Below, piece after piece: positions 16,474-26,664 of a stretch of 43,304 bases of DNA (within the stretch, counting starts at the first letter, position 1; every line of letters begins with the position of its first letter). A program made the position numbers and the translations under genes. The notes beneath the pieces were generated by a model that searched no databases, had not been told where the DNA came from, and was given only the letters and a program-made list of their open reading frames with translations. Origin of the DNA: Verrucomicrobiota bacterium (GTDB lineage Bacteria; Verrucomicrobiota; Verrucomicrobiia; Opitutales; Opitutaceae); assembly GCA_023386835.1 (NCBI GenBank), contig JAEWIY010000171.1:1-43304 (forward strand), given 5' to 3'.

Positions 16474-17574
16474 TCAGTTGGCGAAGCGGAACAGCGCCAC
16501 GTCGCCGTCCTGGAAGACGTACTCCTTGCCCTCGAGCCGATATTTGCCGGCATCCCGCGCGGCAGCGATGCTGCCGAGGCTCGCCAAGTCGTCGTAAGCG
16601 ACCACTTCCGCCTTGATGAAACCCTTCTCGAAATCGGTGTGGATGACGCCGGCGGCTTGGGGCGCTTTCCAGCCCTTCTTGATCGTCCAGGCCCGGACCT
16701 CCTTTTCGCCCGCCGTGAAGTAGGTCTGCAATCCGAGCAGGGCGTAGGCTTCGCGGATCAATGACGAAACGCCGGAATCGGACACGCCGAGATCGGAGAG
16801 AAACGCCTTCGCCTCGGCCGGATCTAGTTCGATCAATTCGGCTTCGATTTTCGCGCTGATGGGCACGTACGCCGCGTCATGGTGAGTGCGCACGAATTCC
16901 GCCACCTTCTGCACGTAGGGATTGGCCCCCGCGTTCGCCAGATCGCCTTCCGCCACGTTGCAGGCATAAAGCACCGGCTTGGCCGTGAGCAGCTGGAACA
17001 GGCGAAGCAATTTTGCCTCGTCGTCGTTAACCGTCAGGAGATTGGCCGGCTTGTTGGCGTTCAGGTGAGGCGTCAGCCGTTCGAGCAACGCGACTTCGGC
17101 TTGGGCCTCCTTGTCGCCGCTGCGGGCCTTCTTCACGTTCTTCTCGAGACGCTTCATGACCGCATCGAGGTCGGCGAGCACCAGCTCGGTCGTGATCACC
17201 TCGATGTCGCGCACCGGATCGACCGCGCCCATCGTGTGAATCACATCGGGATCCTCGAAGCAGCGCACGACGTGCACGATCGCGTCCACCTCGCGGATAT
17301 TGGCGAGGAACTGATTGCCCAGACCTTCACCCTTGCTCGCTCCGGCGACCAGCCCGGCAATGTCGACGAACTCAATCGCCGCCGGAATCACCACGCTCGT
17401 CTTGGCGATCTTCTGCAGGACGCCCAACCGCTCGTCGGGTACCACCACCACCCCCACGTTGGGATCGATCGTGCAGAACGGATAGTTGGCCGCTTCTGCC
17501 TTGCGTGACCGCGTGACCGCGTTGAAGAGGGTGGACTTGCCCACGTTGGGCAGACCGACGATTCCGGCTTTCAT
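16474..17574 (-). CDS. ychF: Redox-regulated ATPase/GTPase YchF (OBG-family)
   Basis: A 366-residue translation-factor-type P-loop protein. The G1 loop GLPNVGKSTLFNAV comes right after the start, followed by FVDIAGLVAGASKGEGLGNQFL (G3 and switch region) and YACNVAEGD near the nucleotide-base site. The C-terminal TGS domain includes TYFTAGEKEVRAWT, GVIHTDFEKGFI and the final GKEYVFQDGDVALFRF. YchF binds ribosomes and prefers ATP in the characterised members. ATG 17574 is fixed by the MKAGIVGLPNVG beginning. The gene points away from rpsP, and its promoter shares the 17575-17679 interval. Confidence 0.97.
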   Translation of the reverse strand: MKAGIVGLPNVGKSTLFNAVTRSRKAEAANYPFCTIDPNVGVVVVPDERLGVLQKIAKTSVVIPAAIEFVDIAGLVAGASKGEGLGNQFLANIREVDAIVHVVRCFEDPDVIHTMGAVDPVRDIEVITTELVLADLDAVMKRLEKNVKKARSGDKEAQAEVALLERLTPHLNANKPANLLTVNDDEAKLLRLFQLLTAKPVLYACNVAEGDLANAGANPYVQKVAEFVRTHHDAAYVPISAKIEAELIELDPAEAKAFLSDLGVSDSGVSSLIREAYALLGLQTYFTAGEKEVRAWTIKKGWKAPQAAGVIHTDFEKGFIKAEVVAYDDLASLGSIAAARDAGKYRLEGKEYVFQDGDVALFRFAN

Positions 17575-17606
17575 GAAAGGCGGAACACAGCGGGGGGAGT
17601 CGGGGC

Positions 17607-17635
17607 TTGACAAGCCATTTGTGGGCCCGTGCACT
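17607..17635 (+). promoter_or_regulatory. Probable rpsP promoter
   Basis: A perfect -35 box TTGACA (17607-17612) is followed after 17 bases by TGCACT (17630-17635), a weak -10. This leaves a leader of about 40 bases before the rpsP ATG. It is supported by the match only. Confidence 0.4.
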
Positions 17636-17679
17636 GCACAGCTTTTCGTCCAACGTTCCGCTCCTTTTCGTACCTACAC

Positions 17680-17949
17680 ATGGCTCTCAAGATCCGTCTT
17701 TCCCGTATCGGCGCAACGCACCGCCCGGTCTATCATGTTGTCGTGGCAGAGGCTCGTTCGCGTCGCGACGGCGCGGCCGTCGAGATCCTCGGCACCTATT
17801 CTCCGCAGCAGAAAACGGAAGGGTTGACGCTGGATATCGCTCGGGCCGAACACTGGCTGAGCAAGGGTGCGACGCCCACCGACACCGCGAAGACGCTGAT
17901 CAAGCGCGCCCGCAAGGCCGCGCCGGCGACCGCGGAAGCCAGCGCCTGA
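17680..17949 (+). CDS. rpsP: 30S ribosomal protein S16
   Basis: An 89-residue protein with the family opening MALKIRLSRIGATHRPVYHVVVAEARSRRDG and the central EILGTYSPQ, both diagnostic of S16, a primary assembly protein of the 30S body. A lysine/alanine-rich tail ends the protein. ATG 17680 is the only sensible start. It is first in the usual rpsP-rimM-trmD-rplS order, but rimM is missing here and a strong terminator follows rpsP. Confidence 0.97.
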   Translation: MALKIRLSRIGATHRPVYHVVVAEARSRRDGAAVEILGTYSPQQKTEGLTLDIARAEHWLSKGATPTDTAKTLIKRARKAAPATAEASA

Positions 17950-17993
17950 AGCGCTTCCGACCCGCAGCCGCCTGAGGCGCCTGCGCCCGTAGC

Positions 17994-18028
17994 AAACCTC
18001 GGACTTCGTCCGGGGTTTTTTTGTTTTT
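17994..18028 (+). terminator. Intrinsic terminator between rpsP and trmD
   Basis: AAACCTCGGAC (17994-18004) pairs with GTCCGGGGTTT (18008-18018), with one T-G pair, followed by a T-rich run. It separates rpsP from trmD, so trmD needs read-through or its own promoter. Confidence 0.88.
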
Positions 18029-18068
18029 GGACCCAACTCCACGTGGTTGAATTCCGTCGCCCCATTCC

Positions 18069-18755
18069 ATGCCGCTTCACATCGATGTCCTGACCTTGTT
18101 CCCGCGTATGCTGGACGGGTTTCTGGCCGAGAGCATTCTGGGCAAAGGGATCGAGTCAGGTCGGTTGTCGGTCCGGGTTCATGACCTGCGCCAGTGGACC
18201 ACGGACAAGCACCGGACCGCGGACGACCGTCCATTTGGTGGTGGAGCCGGCATGGTGCTGAAACCGGAGCCGGTCTTCGCCGCAATCGAACAACTTCAGA
18301 CACCCAGCTGCCGGCGGATTTACCTCACGCCGGACGGTCATCGCTTCACGACCCAGGTGGCGCAGGAGTTGGCCGGGCTGGAGCACGTCATTCTGCTCAG
18401 CGGACACTACGAAGGGATCGACCAACGGATCCGCGATTCGGTGATCGATCAGGAGCTCAGCATTGGAGATTACGTGCTGACCAATGGTACTTTACCGGCG
18501 GCCGTGATCATCGACGCGATGGCCCGCTTCATCCCTGGTGTGCTGGGGGAGGAAAATTCATTGACGCACGAATCCTTTACCGGAAGTCTGCTCGACTTTC
18601 CTCAATACACGCGTCCCGCCGAATTTCGGGGCATGTCCGTGCCGAAGGTGCTGCTTTCGGGAAACCACGGCGAAATCGAGAAGTGGCGTCTGGCGCGGCG
18701 TATGGAGAAAACCCGGCAAGTCCGTCCCGATTTACTCGAGAATCCACCGTCATGA
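18069..18755 (+). CDS. trmD: tRNA (guanine-N1)-methyltransferase (TrmD)
   Basis: Methylates G37 at N1 in tRNAs that read CNN codons, preventing +1 frameshifting, using S-adenosylmethionine in a trefoil-knot (SPOUT) fold. The 228 residues include the beginning IDVLTLFPRMLDGF, DDRPFGGGAGMVLKPEPVF, the cofactor knot segments LLSGHYEGIDQRI and SIGDYVLTNGTLPAAVIIDA, and the C-terminal HGEIEKWRLARR. The usual TGGE in the knot reads TNGT here. The stop overlaps the rplS start (ATGA at 18752-18755), so trmD and rplS are translationally coupled. Confidence 0.97.
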   Translation: MPLHIDVLTLFPRMLDGFLAESILGKGIESGRLSVRVHDLRQWTTDKHRTADDRPFGGGAGMVLKPEPVFAAIEQLQTPSCRRIYLTPDGHRFTTQVAQELAGLEHVILLSGHYEGIDQRIRDSVIDQELSIGDYVLTNGTLPAAVIIDAMARFIPGVLGEENSLTHESFTGSLLDFPQYTRPAEFRGMSVPKVLLSGNHGEIEKWRLARRMEKTRQVRPDLLENPPS

Positions 18756-19126
18756 ATCCCATCATCAACGAAATCACCGCCGCTCAATTGAAGCAGGACC
18801 AGCCTACCTTCAAGGTCGGCGATGGCGTGCGCGTTCACACGAAGGTGCGCGAAGGCGATAAGGAGCGCATCCAGATGTTTGCGGGTGTGGTGATCGCCCG
18901 GAAGGGACACGGGATCCATGAGACCTTCACGGTCCGCCGCATCAGCTACGGCGAAGGTGTGGAGCGCGTGTTTCCGATCCACTCGCCCAACATCGAGAAG
19001 GTGGAAGTGGAGCGCGAGTCCGTGCCGATGCGCGCCCGCCTGTACTACTTGCGTACCCGCAAGGGTAAGGCCGCCATGGCCGTGAAGGCCAAGCGCTACG
19101 AGGCCGCTTCGGCTGATGCGTCCTGA
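18752..19126 (+). CDS. rplS: 50S ribosomal protein L19
   Basis: A 124-residue L19, located at the 30S-50S interface. Family segments are FKVGDGVRVHTKVREGDKERIQMFAGVVIARKG (positions about 21-53), SYGEGVERVFPIHSPNIEKVEV and RARLYYLRTRKGKAA. The ATG at 18752 overlaps the trmD stop as ATGA. The Ala-rich C-terminal tail is slightly longer than in E. coli. It is the last gene of the cluster and is followed by an intrinsic terminator. Confidence 0.97.
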   Translation: MNPIINEITAAQLKQDQPTFKVGDGVRVHTKVREGDKERIQMFAGVVIARKGHGIHETFTVRRISYGEGVERVFPIHSPNIEKVEVERESVPMRARLYYLRTRKGKAAMAVKAKRYEAASADAS

Positions 19127-19154
19127 CGCTTCCGACCTAGTCTAAACGTTTACC

Positions 19155-19185
19155 AAGGCGAACCTCGAAGGGTTCGCCTTTTTTT
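19155..19185 (+). terminator. Intrinsic terminator of trmD-rplS
   Basis: AAGGCGAACC (19155-19164) pairs with GGTTCGCCTT (19171-19180) around TCGAAG and is followed by TTTTT, 28 bases after the rplS stop. Confidence 0.93.
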
Positions 19186-19285
19186 GCGCCCGTTCAAAGG
19201 TTCTGCGTTGCGCCCGCCCTTTCGGCGGAGTGCTGTCAGCCTTTGTCCCGTTTCCGGAGCCCCTCTCACTTTATCCGCTTAGACC

Positions 19286-21277
<1,992 letters not shown>

Positions 21278-21394
21278 ATTACTTTCGCTTGTGACCCGGG
21301 GCGGTTTGCCCGAGGGTAGGGCCGTGCAGCGGCGCTCGCCCCTGACACGTCACTTTCGCGGTTTTCCCGGTCTTCAGTATTGGTTCTGATCGGG

Positions 21395-21424
21395 AAGGGA
21401 GGCCTTCGGGCCTCCCTTTTTTTT
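21395..21424 (+). terminator. Intrinsic terminator after tkt
   Basis: AAGGGAGGCC (21395-21404), a TTCG loop and GGCCTCCCTT (21409-21418) are followed by a T-run to 21424. It lies about 120 bases after the tkt stop codon and insulates the efflux operon from tkt. Confidence 0.92.
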
Positions 21425-21470
21425 GGCTGCGCCCGGTAAAAACTTTGGAAAAACCGGCTTGATCCCATTG

Positions 21471-21496
21471 GTTAGCCTCCTAACTATCAGCCTCCT
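21471..21496. promoter_or_regulatory. Candidate operator upstream of the marR-efflux operon
   Basis: GTTAG-CCTC-CTAAC (21471-21484) is a perfect palindrome with 5-base arms, 37 bases before the MarR start. The octamer AGCCTCCT occurs at 21474-21481 and again at 21489-21496. MarR regulators usually bind palindromes near their own promoter, so autoregulation is a reasonable inference. No strong -35/-10 pair is seen; TTGATC at 21459-21464 is the best -35. Confidence 0.45.
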
Positions 21497-21520
21497 CACT
21501 GTTCGCTGAGCTCCTGTTTC

Positions 21521-22087
21521 ATGGCGATCCTGCTCATCAAGGACCTTCCTCGCTACGAGTGCCTTCAACAGGCAGCGCAGCGGCTGCCTGACCTGGATCC
21601 GGCGGCCTGTGAAGTCTTCCTGCAACTCTTAAGGACTGGCGATGAGCTGTCGCGTTTGCAGCAGGCGTATCTGGCCCAGCACAGCGTGTCACAGGGCCGG
21701 TTCACGGTTTTGATGCTGCTGATGCGCGCGGGCGCCGGCTGCTGCGAGCCGGAGAAAAGCGGCTGGTGCAGCCCCGCCGAGTTGGCGGAGAGAGCAGGCG
21801 TCACCCGCGCCACCATGACCGGCCTCATCGATACGCTGGAAAAAGACGGCTACGTGAAACGTGAGCCGGACGCCAATGATCGGCGAATGATGACGGTCCG
21901 GCCGACGCCGAAGGCGGACGCGTTTCTTCGCGGCATGCTGCCAGGTTACTTTCGAATGATCTCCGCGGTGATCGGAGAGTTGGGCGAAGCCGAGCGGCGC
22001 GCGCTCGTGCAACTGCTCGAAAAAGTGGCGCAAAAAGCGGCGGCCCTCTCGACGGGCTCGGGTGACCAGCCGTTATGCGCCAAGTAG
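21521..22087 (+). CDS. MarR-family transcriptional regulator, cysteine-rich
   Basis: A 188-residue winged-helix regulator. The recognition helix and wing lie in SPAELAERAGVTRATMTGLIDTLEKDGYVKREPDANDRRMM (about 84-124), the classic MarR arrangement with the DxNDRR wing. It carries six cysteines (C14, C30, C74, C75, C83, C186). Three of them cluster just before the DNA-binding motif, which is unusual and suggests thiol or oxidant sensing. It is the first gene before the membrane-fusion protein, RND permease and outer-membrane factor, so it most likely represses this pump and itself and is released by a pump substrate. ATG 21521 is used; no strong Shine-Dalgarno is evident. Confidence 0.9.
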   Translation: MAILLIKDLPRYECLQQAAQRLPDLDPAACEVFLQLLRTGDELSRLQQAYLAQHSVSQGRFTVLMLLMRAGAGCCEPEKSGWCSPAELAERAGVTRATMTGLIDTLEKDGYVKREPDANDRRMMTVRPTPKADAFLRGMLPGYFRMISAVIGELGEAERRALVQLLEKVAQKAAALSTGSGDQPLCAK

Positions 22088-22135
22088 CCGCTTCAGCAGC
22101 TGATCCACGACTTTTAACTGCAACCCAGGTTTGTT

Positions 22136-23257
22136 ATGGTTAAGAAATTCCTGCTCGCCCTCGGTGGGTTCCTCGCACTGGCCGTGATTCTCGGCATGGT
22201 CAAAGCCGACCAGATCAAGGAGGCGTCCTCGGTGAGCCACACGCCACCGCCGAGCGCGGTGACGACGGCAGAAGCGCGCCAGGATGAATGGCACCCGCAC
22301 CTGCGCGCGATCGGCACGCTCGCTCCAGTGCAGGGCGTGCTGTTGACGGCGGAATCCGAGGGCACCGTCGTGCGCATCGCCGTGGAAAACGGGGCCTTGG
22401 TGAAGGAAGGCGACCTCCTGCTCGAGATCGACACCGCCGTGGAGCAGGCTCAACTCGCCGCCGCCCGGGCGCGCGCCGAGCTGGCGAAGTTGCAGCGCGA
22501 CCGTTCGTCTGAACTCCGCCGCAACGAGACGATCAGCCAAGCCGAGTTTGATGCCGCGAGCGCACAGTTCGACCAGGCAACCGCCGAAGTGGCTGCCATT
22601 CAGGCGGCAATCGACAAGAAGCGGGTCCGCGCGCCGTTCTCCGGCCGCGTGGGTATCCGTGCGGTGAATCTCGGGCAGTACGTTTCACGCGGCACCGCCC
22701 TCCTGCCGCTGCAGCAGCTCGACCCGGTGTACGTGAACTTCACGGTGCCCCAGCGGCAGCTGCCACGCCTGGCGATCGGCCAGACGGTGCACGTGCAGAT
22801 CGACGCATTCCCGGGGCGCGACTTCGCCGCCCAGATCAGCGCGATCAATCCCGAGGTCGACCCCGTCACCCGCAACCTCGCCGTGCAGGCGACGTTGCCC
22901 AACCCGCAGGAGCTCCTCCGCGCCGGCATGTTTGCTCACGTTGAGATCATCATGCCCGAGAAGGATCCCGTGGTGGTCGTTCCGGCGACGGCCATCGCCT
23001 ACGCGCCGTATGGAAATTCTGTCTACGTCATCGAGACGATGACGGGCCCCGATGGCAAAGAGTACCTCGGTGCGCGGCAGCAGCCGGTCAAGCTCGGCCC
23101 GACCCGGGGTGACCTGATCGCGATCACCGAAGGCGTGCAGCCCGGCCAGCAGGTCGCCACCTCCGGCATCTTCAAGCTCCGTAACGCAGCTCCGGTGCAG
23201 ATCAACAACACCGTACAGCCCAACGCAGAGGCGGCTCCGCGGCCCGCCAACACCTGA
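22136..23257 (+). CDS. RND efflux periplasmic adaptor (membrane-fusion protein)
   Basis: A 373-residue HlyD/AcrA-type adaptor that links the inner-membrane RND permease to the outer-membrane channel. An N-terminal hydrophobic helix (about 5-23) without a lipobox cysteine suggests a membrane anchor rather than a lipoprotein. Then come the barrel-sandwich halves (GVLLTAESEGTVVRIAVENGALVKEGDLLLEID and IDKKRVRAPFSGRVGIRAVNLGQYV, about 68-100 and 160-190). A short alpha-helical hairpin lies between them (AQLAAARARAELAKLQRD). The beta-barrel (VYVNFTVPQRQLPRLAIGQ) and membrane-proximal domain follow. It begins 48 bases after marR and is followed by the permease after 57 bases. Confidence 0.94.
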   Translation: MVKKFLLALGGFLALAVILGMVKADQIKEASSVSHTPPPSAVTTAEARQDEWHPHLRAIGTLAPVQGVLLTAESEGTVVRIAVENGALVKEGDLLLEIDTAVEQAQLAAARARAELAKLQRDRSSELRRNETISQAEFDAASAQFDQATAEVAAIQAAIDKKRVRAPFSGRVGIRAVNLGQYVSRGTALLPLQQLDPVYVNFTVPQRQLPRLAIGQTVHVQIDAFPGRDFAAQISAINPEVDPVTRNLAVQATLPNPQELLRAGMFAHVEIIMPEKDPVVVVPATAIAYAPYGNSVYVIETMTGPDGKEYLGARQQPVKLGPTRGDLIAITEGVQPGQQVATSGIFKLRNAAPVQINNTVQPNAEAAPRPANT

Positions 23258-23314
23258 GCCGGTCTTGGCCGCTCGTCCTGAACACCGTCAACGCGCCTTC
23301 GCGCGCTGCTGATC

Positions 23315-26300
23315 ATGCTTAACCGCAGCTTTACCGACCTTTTTGTCCGCAAACCCGTCATCGCGCTGGTCGTGAATATCGCGATCCTCGTGGTGGGTGT
23401 CGTGTCCTATTTCCAGCTCAACACCCGCCAGTTCCCGCGGAGCGACAGCGCCGTCGTGAACGTCTCGACGATCTATTTCGGCGCCAGCGCCGATACCGTG
23501 CGCGGCTACATCACGACCCAGTTGGAGCGCGTCATCTCCAGCGCCGACGGCATCGATTACATCGAGTCGGAGAGCTTCGCCGGGATGAGCACGATCCGAG
23601 TGTATCTCCGGCTTAACTACGATACCAATGCCGCCCTGGCGCAGATCAGCGCCAAGATCGACCAGGTGCGCAATGAACTGCCGCCCGAGGCCGAGTCGCC
23701 GACGATCAGCGTCGAATCGAGCGACAACCAGTTCGCCTCGATGTACCTGAGTTTCTATTCGGACACGCTCGATCAGAACCAGATCACCGACTACCTGAAC
23801 CGCATGGTGCAGCCGCGCCTGGCGTCCGTGAAGGGCGTCCAGCGCGCGGACGTGCTGGGCGGCCGCGTGTTCGCGATGCGCGTCTGGATGAAGCCGGACG
23901 AACTCGCGGCGCGGGGTCTGAGCCCGGCCGAGGTCCGCCAGGCCTTGGTGACCAACAACGCGCTGGCGGCGGTCGGCACCACCAAGGGATCGATGCTCCA
24001 GATCAGCCTCGTGGCGAACACCGACCTGCGCAACGTGGAGGAATTCCGGCAGATGGTCGTGGCCGAGCGCAACGGCACGATCGTGCGTCTCTCCGACGTC
24101 GCCGACGTTGAACTCGGCGCCGAGAGTTACGACCAGGAGGTTCGTTTCGGCGGACAGACCGCCACCTTCATGGGCATCTGGGTGCTGCCGACGGAGAGTA
24201 CGATCGAGGTGATCAAGCGCGTCCGGGACGTGTTCCCGGAGGTGCAGCGCGGACTGCCCACCGGCTTGAATGCGCGCATCGCGTATGACGCGACCGAATA
24301 CATCGAGAACGCGTTGCACGAGATCCTGCGCACGCTGGTCGAGACGCTGCTGATCGTGATGATCGTCATCTTCGTCTTCATGGGCTCGATCCGGTCCGTG
24401 ATGATCCCGATCGTGGCAATGCCGCTCTCCCTGGTGGGCGCGTTGTTCCTGATGCTGGTGTTTGGGTTCACCATCAACCTGCTGACCCTTCTCGCCATCG
24501 TGCTTGCCGTCGGTATCGTCGTCGACGACGCAATCGTCGTCGTCGAGAACGTCGAACGACACATCCGCGAGGGTCAGCATCCGATCCATGCGGCCATTCT
24601 CGGCGCGCGTGAGCTCGTGGGCCCCGTGATCTCAATGACGATCACGCTCGCGGCGGTGTATGCACCGATCGGATTCCAAGGCGGCCTGACCGGCGCGCTC
24701 TTCCGTGAGTTTGCCTTCACCCTCGCCGGCGCGGTGGCCGTTTCCGGCTTCGTCGCGCTGACACTCTCCCCAATGATGAGCGCGTATCTGCTCCGCCCGG
24801 CGGAAGGGCAGGAGAAGGGGCTGACGGGGCTCGTGAATCACACGTTCGACCGTCTGCGCAACGCGTATGAGCGGCTGATTGGCCACATGCTTGAGCCACG
24901 CGAAAGCAAGGCCGGGCTGGGCCGCCTGTTCCTCATCGCGTCAGTCTTGTTTGCCGTGCTCTGGAGCGTCGTGATCGGGGTAACCTTTTTCACCAAGGGA
25001 TCGGAGACGGTCTCCTCGCTGTTCCTGCCGGTCACCCTCGGGCTCCTGGCGATTACCCTCTTCCCGGCATTGTTGGTGGCGGTGTTCGACCTGGCGCTCG
25101 GTCGCCGCTATCGGAGCGTGCCGGTTGTGCTCATGCTGGCGGTGATGCTCACGCTGCTGCTGGGACCGTTCCTGATGATGGCGCAGCGGGAACTCGCGCC
25201 GATGGAGGACCAAGGCGTGGTGTTTGCGATTCTGCAGGGTTCCCCCACGTCGACGATCGAGCAGAGCGTGAAGTACGCGGATCAGGTGCAGGCCATGTAC
25301 GAGTCGGTGCCCGAGTACGACACGTCGTTCCAGATCACGATGAGCAACATGGGTTTTGCCGGCTTGCTGCTCAAACCTTGGAATCAGCGCGAGCGCAGCG
25401 TGGTCGATATCCAGACGGCCTTGCAGGCGCCGGCGGCGGGGATCCCTGGCATGAACGTCATTGTGACGACACCGGAACCGCTCCCGTCAGGCGGACAGTT
25501 CCCGATCGAGTTCGTCATCCGTTCCACGGCGGATCACCGCGAGATGCTGGAGTTTGCCGATCAGCTCGTGCTGTTCGCCAATACGGAGGCGAACGAGGGG
25601 GGCGGCATGCCGACGTTCTTCTTCGCCGACAGCGATCTGAAGTTTGACCTGCCGCAGGTGGAGATCGACATCGATCGCGACAAGGTCGCTGCGATGGGGC
25701 TCAATTTGAGCGACGTCGCGCGGGACCTGGGGTCAATGCTCGGTGGCGCCTACGTGAACCGCTTCGTGAACGAGGGGCGCAGCTATCGCGTCATTCCGCA
25801 GGTGGAGCGGGGCGAACGCCTCAACCCCGATCAGTTGCTCAACTACCATGTCCGTGGTCCGCGGGGTGAACTGATTCCCTTGTCCACGATTGCGACGCTG
25901 AAGGAGACGGTGCAGCCCCGCGGGCTGAATCGGTTCCAGCAGTTGAACTCCGTCAAGATCACGGGCGTGGGTCCGAGTATCGACAAAGCCCTGACAAAGC
26001 TGGAGCAGAAGGCGGAGGAAGTCCTGCCGCCAGGCTATTCCGTCGACTACGGCGGCCAGTCCCGCCAGCTGCGTCTCGAAGGCAATGCGCTCTGGCAGGC
26101 CGGTGTGCTCGCGTTGATCCTCATCTTCCTCGTCCTGGCGGCGCAGTTTAACAGTTTCCGCGATCCGTTCATCATCCTGCTCGGTTCGGTGCCGCTGGCG
26201 CTCGTGGGGGCGATGCTGCCGATCTTCCTGTGGAAGACCTCCCTCAACATCTACTCGCAGATCGGTCTGATCACTTTGGTCGGATTGATCGCGAAGAATG

Positions 26301-26644
26301 GCATCCTGATCGTTGAGTTCGCGAACAGCCTCCAGGAGCAGGGGCTTCCCAAGCTCGAGGCCGTTCGTCGCGCCGCGGCCACCCGCCTGCGGCCGATTCT
26401 CATGACCTCGGCGGCCACGGTCTTCGGCCACTTGATGTTGATCTTCGTGACTGGCCCCGGTGCCGCCGCGCGTAACAGCATCGGCTGGGTGTTGGTCGTT
26501 GGCATGGCGGTCGGTTCGCTGTTCACCCTCTTTGTGGTGCCGGCGTTCTACGTGCTGATCGCGCGTGAGAAGAGCCATGCGATCCACCCGATCCGCGACC
26601 GTGAGCCGGTGATCGCCGCCGTTGAACCGGTCGGTGCCAAGTAA
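23315..26644 (+). CDS. RND efflux permease (HAE1/AcrB type), with an extra membrane segment
   Basis: A proton-driven multidrug or hydrophobe exporter of 1109 residues, about 60 longer than AcrB. The proton-relay residues are present: D404-D405 in GIVVDDAIVVVENVERH and K994 in GLIAKNGILIVEFANS. The extra length lies before the usual seventh helix. Between about 536 and 622 there are three hydrophobic stretches (538-559, 569-591, 602-622) where one is expected. They are followed by the normal RELAPMEDQGV at about 625-635. This suggests two added helices. Porter-domain motifs (SEDNQ-like SSDNQFASMYLSF, PQVEIDIDRDKVAAMG) are normal. It is cotranscribed with the adaptor and TolC-type genes; the substrate is unknown. 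Confidence 0.95.
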   Translation: MLNRSFTDLFVRKPVIALVVNIAILVVGVVSYFQLNTRQFPRSDSAVVNVSTIYFGASADTVRGYITTQLERVISSADGIDYIESESFAGMSTIRVYLRLNYDTNAALAQISAKIDQVRNELPPEAESPTISVESSDNQFASMYLSFYSDTLDQNQITDYLNRMVQPRLASVKGVQRADVLGGRVFAMRVWMKPDELAARGLSPAEVRQALVTNNALAAVGTTKGSMLQISLVANTDLRNVEEFRQMVVAERNGTIVRLSDVADVELGAESYDQEVRFGGQTATFMGIWVLPTESTIEVIKRVRDVFPEVQRGLPTGLNARIAYDATEYIENALHEILRTLVETLLIVMIVIFVFMGSIRSVMIPIVAMPLSLVGALFLMLVFGFTINLLTLLAIVLAVGIVVDDAIVVVENVERHIREGQHPIHAAILGARELVGPVISMTITLAAVYAPIGFQGGLTGALFREFAFTLAGAVAVSGFVALTLSPMMSAYLLRPAEGQEKGLTGLVNHTFDRLRNAYERLIGHMLEPRESKAGLGRLFLIASVLFAVLWSVVIGVTFFTKGSETVSSLFLPVTLGLLAITLFPALLVAVFDLALGRRYRSVPVVLMLAVMLTLLLGPFLMMAQRELAPMEDQGVVFAILQGSPTSTIEQSVKYADQVQAMYESVPEYDTSFQITMSNMGFAGLLLKPWNQRERSVVDIQTALQAPAAGIPGMNVIVTTPEPLPSGGQFPIEFVIRSTADHREMLEFADQLVLFANTEANEGGGMPTFFFADSDLKFDLPQVEIDIDRDKVAAMGLNLSDVARDLGSMLGGAYVNRFVNEGRSYRVIPQVERGERLNPDQLLNYHVRGPRGELIPLSTIATLKETVQPRGLNRFQQLNSVKITGVGPSIDKALTKLEQKAEEVLPPGYSVDYGGQSRQLRLEGNALWQAGVLALILIFLVLAAQFNSFRDPFIILLGSVPLALVGAMLPIFLWKTSLNIYSQIGLITLVGLIAKNGILIVEFANSLQEQGLPKLEAVRRAAATRLRPILMTSAATVFGHLMLIFVTGPGAAARNSIGWVLVVGMAVGSLFTLFVVPAFYVLIAREKSHAIHPIRDREPVIAAVEPVGAK

Positions 26645-26664
26645 GTCGTTGTCCCGTGACCTTC

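Noticed and set aside
22136..22210. Lipoprotein signal in the membrane-fusion protein
   Set aside because: There is no cysteine after the hydrophobic segment, so a membrane-anchor helix is more likely than lipidation.
23288..24589. 433-codon open frame opposite the RND permease
   Set aside because: Antisense to a well-conserved pump gene, with His/Asp-rich composition and no recognisable fold.
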